Assembly (NCBI GenBank): GCA_028554795.2
Contig: CM068829.1
Span: 132,271,325 to 132,335,324 of the forward strand
DNA length: 64,000 nucleotides
Direction: 5' to 3'
Source: Sinohyriopsis cumingii
Lineage: Eukaryota; Mollusca; Bivalvia; Unionida; Unionidae
Shown: positions 57,886-64,000 of the stretch, piece after piece
Position numbering within the stretch: position 1 is the stretch's first letter
Layout of the letters: each line of letters begins with the position of its first letter
Program-made: the position numbers and the translations under genes
The notes under the pieces: generated by a model
Database searches by the model: none
What the model was told of the DNA's origin: nothing
What the model saw: the letters and a program-made list of their open reading frames with translations, nothing else

Positions 57886-58130
57886 TTGACGTGGGGTTTA
57901 ACGCCATATTTCAGCACACGATAGGCTATGCATGGCGTCCAGTATTAATGGTGGAGGAAGAACCCGGGAAAATCCCGGGAAGAACCACCGACCCATGAGA
58001 AGCTACTGGTAAGTTTTCTCACATACCCACGTTAGCCGAATCCTAGACTCAAAGCCACGCAGACAGAGGTGAGATGGCACTGATCCGTAACGGAGAGCAC
58101 TTTAGACCACTCGGCCACTCGGGGCCCCTT
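57886..58130 (-). mobile_element. SINE with Leu/Ser-tRNA-like head
   Basis: The minus strand starts GGGGCCCCGAGTGGCCGAGT with an A box TGGCCGAGTGGTC as in class II tRNAs; a diverged B box TCTAGGATTCGGC lies near 58038. The body ends with AACGCCATATTTCAGC-type sequence near 57900. Confidence 0.65.
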
Positions 58131-58569
58131 TAAAAGAAGTAACTGTCTTTCTAACAAGAAAATAGCAATGACATAAACATGAAATTATACGAACTTTTCA
58201 CCCTATATCAAGTGTAATCAAAATGAAGTTAATCGTAAACACATCAGAAAACAAACTACTATCTTGGGGTACAAACGAGTCAACTCTTATCAAATGAATA
58301 TAACTAATAAAATTATTTCTAGTATATTCTTCCAGCTAGCAGTTCTAATAATACCTTAACTAGTAGTATGTGAATAAGCAAGCGAAACTTCTTACTTAAT
58401 AATAATAATAATAATAATGAGGACTTTGAATAGCGCCTAATCTTTAGAAGCCCTAAGCACTTTATAACATTAGACAATACCTATAAGATAAAAAATACAT
58501 AATGCTATGATTACAAAAACAAACACCATGAAATTAGAAAACATTAAAAAACATGATGAGAATATTTAA

Positions 58570-60395
58570 GGTAGGAAACATTATTAGGTCTTTAAGTTTG
58601 TTCTTACAGTCGAAATAAGTGAGTTTTGAGAGCCCTCTTGAATGTGATCACTGTGTCTTTGTGTCTAAGTTCAGTGGGCAATTCATTCCACGTTCCTGGG
58701 TCCTAGTATGCAAAAGAACGCTGTCCATATCACTTTGTTTTCATAGTGGGAATAATGAGTATACGATTGTCAGAAGAGGAGGTTATGTATTTGGATGGTG
58801 TGTACACATGGGTGAGGTCGGATAGGTATGTTGGACTAGAGTCCGACAGTGAAACGTAGCACAGAGAACAAATTTTGTGCTTGATTCTGGATCGAATGGA
58901 TAGCCAGTGTAGGGTACAGAGCAGCGGGGAGATGTGCTCTGATCGTGGTTCTCTAAGTATGATCCGAGCAGCTGTGTTTTGAACCTTTTGAAGTTTCTGA
59001 AGCAGATATTGAGATGAACTAAACAGAATTGAGTTACAATATTCCAGCCTTGAAAGTACTAACGAACACACAAGTGTTTTAGTGGCATCAGCTGAAAGAT
59101 ATCTGCGAATTGAGCTGATGCGTCTTAGCTCAAGATATGCAGCCTTGCATATGTTCGTGACATGTTGGTGCAATGTGAGATTACTGTCCAGAGTAACACC
59201 TAGGTTTCGTACTGATGTGAATTTAATGTTGGTGTTGCTGATATTTATTGTTTGAGGTAAAGGATGTGAATGAGAAAGTCTTTGTGTTGTGATCAGAATG
59301 GCCTCATTTTTATCATCATTCATCTGCAGCTTGTTACATGTCATCCATGATTTTACATCAGAAATGCACCTCTCTACACCTTGGATGGTAGCATCATCTT
59401 CAGTTGGGTGGCTAGATTTGTATATTTGGGTGTCATCAGCGTACAATTGGTGAGACACTACATGATGATCTATGACACTTAAGAGCGACTGAGTGTACAT
59501 AATGAAGAGAACAGGTCCAAGAACAGACCCCTGTGGAACACCACAACATAGATCAACTGGGCTGGAGTATATCCCATTTGCAGATACAATTTGTGTCCTG
59601 TTGACCAAGTAGGACTTGAACCACAGTAAGGCTGTATCATGAATGGCAAATACATGCTGGATACGGTGAAGTAATATATCAGGATCTATTGTGTCAAATG
59701 CTGCAGACAAATCAAGGAGGGTGAGGACTGTAATCTTTCCGCTATCCAACGCAGAGAGAATGTCATTAACTACTTTTAGAAGAGTAGTTTCAGTACTGTG
59801 GCAAGGGCGATATCCAGATTGTAGATTGCTAAAAGACTGTTTGAATTTAGATCAGATACAAGCTGGGATAGAACAACCTCTTCTAAGATTTTTGATATGA
59901 ATGGGAGATTAGAAACTGGACGGTAGTTCTTTAAATCGTTATGGTCTAGTGTTGGTTTCTTCAGCAGAGGCTTTACAATGGCAGTTTTGAAAAATGATGA
60001 GAATTCCCCGGATGAGAGAGAGGTATTAATAACATCAGTGAAGGCAATACTGGATCTAAGCACTCAAGCAGCAGTGATGTTGGAATTGGATCAAGTTCAC
60101 ATGACTTTGGTGCACTCTTCATCAGGATTGTACGTACGAAATCCATAGAGACAGGTTCAAATGCTGCTAATGGTTGCCGCTCAAATTCTGCATCCCAACT
60201 GTATGGTGACGACGAGTTAGTTGAAATTGTGGTGTCAAGCTTATCTCTAATGGTTTGTACTTTGTCACGGAAAAAATTTGCAAACATGTCCGGAAGGTCG
60301 ACTGGAGAGAAGGTAGTTGGAAGTGGTGTAGATTTGTTCCTTGACATTAGCTTGTTAGTAATCTCGAAGAGCTCTTTGCAGCTGGAACTTTCCAT
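58570..60395 (-). pseudogene. LINE reverse transcriptase, copy 3
   Basis: Read right to left: the pre-RT region (60395 down, NKLMSRNKSTPLP), the YRPVSNLPFISKILEE block (59900), block A AFDTID, block B GVPQGSVLGPVLF, block C YADDTQIY and the KSWMTCNKLQMN block all in the 339-codon frame 58730-59749, then the C-terminal tail after a shift near 58735. Another shift lies near 59830. Catalytic Asp pairs are intact, but the protein is not continuous. Confidence 0.85.
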
Positions 60396-60433
60396 GATCT
60401 TAGTAGTGTATTGGGCTGATTTCGCTGCATGGA

Positions 60434-61410
60434 CTATATTTGTGACATTCTTCTTAGCGGCTTCATAGATTTGCTTATGAATAGTGAGTCTGGTGGAAAG
60501 CCAAAGCCTCTCAGCTTTACGTCAGTCTCTTTTAGCAGTGCGAAGCTGGTCCCTAACACTGCTATACCACGTAGAACACTTTTGAATTGATACTCTGCAC
60601 TTGGTAGCTGGGGCATGTTTGTCAAGCAATGAACGCAGGCAGTTATCGAGTTGTTCTGCTGTAGGAGGTAAGTAAGTTGCTAGGTTAGCTTGAATGTCGT
60701 GCATTAGTTTGGTTCTATTTATCATACGGAGGTTTCTCTTAGTAGCAGATAAAGGTGGAGGGTTAGGGACTGATACGTTAAGATGGCATATAATGCAGAG
60801 ATGATCTGATGCAAGGTCATGGGATACCAGGGAGGACCGTAGAATGTTATCATCAGGCCTATGAAGAATCCAGTCTAAAATGTGACCATGTTTATGGGTG
60901 GGTTGGTTAACTGACTGTTTGAGGTTGAAAACATTAACTGAATCTATGAGTTTTGATGTATTTGGGTTTCCGGGAAGTCAAAGTGAAAGTTGAAATCTCC
61001 AAGAATAATCAGGTTGCCACCTATCGAATTTCCATAGTCCAGGAGATTCGGAAACTGCTCCAAAGAGAGAGAGTCAGCCAGCTTGTTTTTTTCTACTAGG
61101 AGGAGGGCGGTATAGGCGTTTGATCTTGGAGTTCTTTGTGATGACAGCAATTCCACCTCCGCGAGAATTACGGGGGAACGACTTGATGGAGTAACCAGTG
61201 GGTGTTAGATTCGCACACTTGGGTTCAGCGCCTGATGTTTTTAGCCGTATTTTCTTTCAGGAAAAAGACGTCAGTATTCTGGCCGTTGATAAAATTAACT
61301 ATTTCTGTGCGCTTTTCCGGTGGTCCTACTGACTGGGCATTGAATAATGCAATGCGCAGAGGTATCTCTTGGATAGCTGACACAAAGGTTGACGAATTAA
61401 TAGGGATTTG
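60434..61410 (-). pseudogene. LINE AP-endonuclease region, copy 3
   Basis: ALFNAQSVGPPEKRTEI near 61350 is the start of the endonuclease/exonuclease/phosphatase fold, and LIILGDFNFHFD near 61000 is its conserved GDFN block. A DKHAPATKCRVSIQ linker region follows at 60480-60640. Frameshifts occur near 61240, 61110 and 60540. Confidence 0.75.
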
Positions 61411-61455
61411 AATTAGGTTATCTAAATTAACGGTCGATTATTTTTTTTTAAATTG

Positions 61456-61839
61456 TTAAGCCGAAATAAGGGAGATAACTGGAATTCTTCTTCCTGTTCT
61501 ACGCCGGTCAGCTTTGAAACAACGTTTCTTTTTTCGCTTCTGCTTACATTTAGGTAATGATGAATATAGTCCCAGTTCGTTTAGTCTAGAGCACAATGTA
61601 GTGTGGAGAGCCAAGGAGTGATCATTTAGAGCAATTAATGAGGGTCCATCATAGCATAAACGGGTTGACTGGCGAGTATCAGATGATGGCGGTTTGTTCA
61701 AAAACAGTGGAGCAAGACAGCTAAGAAAAAGTCTAATTGCTCTCATTTCCAAAACAAAGAGATGAAGAAACACATACGAATTTAACAGCCAATACATATT
61801 GAACACAATAGCGTAGATGAAGACATGCAACAAGCACAA
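61456..61839 (-). pseudogene. LINE 5' leader open frame, copy 3
   Basis: Open frame of 127 codons with TRLCYDGPSLIALNDHSLAL and a very basic end (KCKQKRKKKRCFKADRRRTGRR). It lies directly upstream of the endonuclease and is probably the N terminus of the LINE polyprotein or an RNA-binding ORF1 relic. Confidence 0.5.
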
Positions 61840-61905
61840 ATATCATGAAAAAGGCACTCAAAAAACGGAACAGCTGCTTCAAGCCGGTTAAGCGATAGCG
61901 GCCAT

Positions 61906-63263
61906 CTTGTATCCAAAAGTAATCAAACGCTAAGATAAATAACTGAACAAAAAACTTAGCAATGTAAGTACAATATCAAATAAATTCAGCCAATATTCAC
62001 AGAAAAGAGAAAATAAAGTCAAATTGATAAAAGAATGAAACGAAAATTCAAATTGGTCTAGCAGTTGGTAACGTGACTATGGTCTATACAAACTAGTTTG
62101 TTAAATTTGCGCACTAAGATAAACTGTCAAATAAATCAAAGCGTCAGCGGTTATAATTACCTGTATTATGTCTGATAATTTTTAAATATATATAAATTAA
62201 GAAAATTGTAACTAAGATGCAGCAATTAATAATTGTTATTGCTCAAATTTGAAAGGTGTCCACACGAATTTTGGTTCAAGCGGAAGCAGGAAGTAGAATT
62301 GATGGTTTATGGGATTGTTTCCGAGAGAATGTATTGTACAACCAACCAAAGCCATTGTCTTTAGCGGGCATATTTGCATATCTGAATATATGAATATTTA
62401 ATGACTGGCAGGATTTCTCCATTATCACACCTCATAGATCTGAGTGAACACTATGCAATGGTGCATGCGAACGCACCTTATGTCTCTGATTGGAAAATAT
62501 CTGTCTTATGTACAAGTGGAGAACATAATTTCAACCAATATACGCACGATGCAGAATGAGGTGTCATTTTGGGTAAATGGATAAGTGTTGCAACAAACCA
62601 GGGCGTATTTCTAGTTTGAAATCCAGTATTGGTCTATGGATATGGACACAGTGATACATCTTTTAACAATGCTTAGCATGCTTATTTCTGTAAGAATATG
62701 TCCCTTATACATTAATAACAGAACATTAAGTGTAAAGCATTATATTTTAGTTTGTTTGTTGGAAAAGTTATATTTTTATGACAGGCACCGTCGAAAGAAC
62801 ATGTAAAATCCAAAAAGATATTTAGTTAGGCCTTAGATGCGTTTTTCAGTTTTACCTAAGTGCTGTTACTAATTAATGGTTTTTTTTCTTCTTCGGACAG
62901 TATGTTGTTTTAAGAGCGAGCTAAATATATATGACAATGTCACTGGGAAATAAAAGATATTTTGGGTGTCCTTGTAATGAACAATAATTTTTATTTTTTA
63001 TTTTTCACATGCAATACGACAAAGGTGAAGGTAAACGTTTGATTTTTGTATCGAATATTCATAAGGGGACTGATCCAATGTTGGCATGGATATGGAAGAG
63101 CACACGCCTCAATCCCCATCTATCAGATGAACCAAATCTAATGATTAATTAAAACGGACAGATTATATAGGCTGGTCTATATAACAATACCGCATGATGA
63201 AAGCAACATGCCTTCACATGACAGGCGAGAAGCAGGAGACAAAATTGACAGCGGAAGTTCTAA
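61906..63263. other. No gene seen
   Basis: Non-coding sequence between the LINE and the second transposon. It contains the inverted partner of the repeat at 39948-40014. Confidence 0.4.
62365..62427 (-). repeat. Dispersed repeat, inverted partner of 39948-40014
   Basis: Reverse complement shares ATAATGGAGAAATCCTGCCA, CAGTCATTAAATATTCAT and GATATGCAAATATG with the left copy. Confidence 0.75.
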
Positions 63264-63266
63264 TTA

Positions 63267-64000
63267 CACTGGTCAACAGTGAAATCATTACTGACTTGAA
63301 AAGGCCCTAATCTGTAGTATTTTGGTGTGCCGAACACGAATATAACCGTGAAAAATTTGTATTGGCTCTCGTTTTGAAGATATTCATATACCTCATTTTC
63401 TATGTTTCACTGTGTAAATTTCTCCAGTAGGACTGCAGCAACATCCGGAATAATGATGTAACATTGCATAATACCATCATGCTCACATCATCCACAGTTG
63501 ATTGCATCATTTTCTGATGCAATGCAATACTAATGCCATGCGGCTGCTGAAGTAAGTTGACGTCAGCAGTGTACTATACATGTGTAGGCCTATTATACTA
63601 ATGCCAGGCGGCTGCTGAAGCTGACGTAAGCAGTGTACTATATAAAGCCCAATCAGATAGGTTCAGCATTTAAAATATTTTAGACGTTGTGCGAGACAGT
63701 TCAAGCTACTGTTACATAAAACTTATTATTTTATCCATTTACGTACAATAAAGAACAGTAATGCCTCGAAAGTGTGTTAATACCGCGGACAATTTTTGCT
63801 ATATTTGTGGGGAAGTGACATTTGCCAACCAGAAGAAAAGTATCAATTCTCAAGTGAAGAAGGCATATCATCTTTACTTCGGATGCAAGGTTGGTGACCA
63901 AGACAAGCCTTGGGCTCCGCATATATGCTGTGCTACATGTACAACACAGCTTTCACAGTGGTTGAATTGCAAAAGGTCATCAATGCCGTTTGCAGTCCCA
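63267..64000 (+). mobile_element. 2.4-kb DNA transposon with CACTGG ends, copy 2 (cut by window edge)
   Basis: Begins CACTGGTCAACAGTG at 63267, preceded by TTA (63264-63266). It matches the reverse complement of 52577 down to 51844 almost base for base, including both subterminal repeats, with a single difference noticed near 63565. Confidence 0.9.
63761..64000 (+). CDS. Transposase-like protein, copy 2, first 80 codons
   Basis: ATG at 63761, open to the window end. The 80 encoded residues read the same as the start of the protein at 50395-52083, including both zinc-domain Cys pairs. The rest lies outside the window. Confidence 0.85.
   Translation, partial: MPRKCVNTADNFCYICGEVTFANQKKSINSQVKKAYHLYFGCKVGDQDKPWAPHICCATCTTQLSQWLNCKRSSMPFAVP

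Larger units (their letters stand above)
58397..61905 (-). mobile_element. CR1/L2-like LINE, copy 3, near full length
   Basis: The 3' end is an (ATT)n tail at 58397-58417, with the same 3' UTR as copies 1 and 2. The body holds a short basic leader protein, an AP-type endonuclease and a reverse transcriptase, about 3.5 kb in all. The 5' end, near AAGATGGCCGCTATCGC (about 61891-61905), is an estimate. It is broken by frameshifts. Confidence 0.85.

Overview
The window is eukaryotic nuclear DNA, most likely from a mollusc and possibly a bivalve. It is AT-rich, mostly non-coding, full of long (TA)n tracts and dense in nested mobile elements. Supporting signs are split HSPA12-type Hsp70 exons with GT..AG borders, tRNA-derived SINE heads, CR1/L2-like LINEs ending in (ATT)n, a Ty3/gypsy gag-pro remnant, and the AAGGGAGATAACTC motif that I associate with mollusc repeats. 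The lineage call is an inference; no species marker was seen.

Left part (1-15.6 kb): a Ty3/gypsy gag-protease remnant (minus strand) is split by a 5'-truncated LINE. Two degenerate minisatellites follow, then the first two coding exons of an HSPA12-like gene (minus), a SINE, small tandem duplications and a (TA)n tract.

Centre (15607-32633): a complete but decayed Maverick/Polinton (adintovirus-like) DNA element of about 17.0 kb. It has 208-bp terminal inverted repeats, a 5-bp direct repeat (ATAAA) at its borders, and a minisatellite array continuing on both sides. Readable genes are a packaging ATPase (minus), a zinc-ribbon plus parvovirus-type phospholipase A2 gene (plus, split by a LINE), an rve-type integrase (plus), a protein-primed DNA polymerase B fused to an SF1 helicase and an HNH nuclease (minus), a separate HNH endonuclease (plus), two small unknown plus-strand genes, and a tightly packed minus-strand late block. 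Reading from the right end, that block holds a coiled hypothetical protein, minor capsid candidate, double-jelly-roll major capsid protein, small hydrophobic virion protein, adenain-like protease, fibre, membrane protein, second structural protein and a small hypothetical protein. Several neighbouring late genes overlap by 4-20 bp, as in a compact virus. Almost every gene carries frameshifts or nonsense codons, so this is a fossil. A LINE, a SINE and two (TA)n tracts inserted or expanded inside it.

Right part (32.7-64 kb): mostly non-coding. It holds a near-perfect foldback hairpin at 37.4 kb, a second HSPA12-like exon at 39 kb, another foldback at 48.2 kb, a MITE at 49.6 kb, a pogo/Tigger-like transposase remnant, a 180-bp satellite, one exon of an SGNH-hydrolase-like protein and a near full-length LINE (58.4-61.9 kb). 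The clearest functional gene is an intact 562-aa transposase-like protein (50395-52083) in a 2.4-kb DNA transposon with CACTGG ends and TTA target duplication. A second, almost identical copy enters the window at 63267, which points to recent mobility. No bona fide tRNA or rRNA gene and no CRISPR array was seen.
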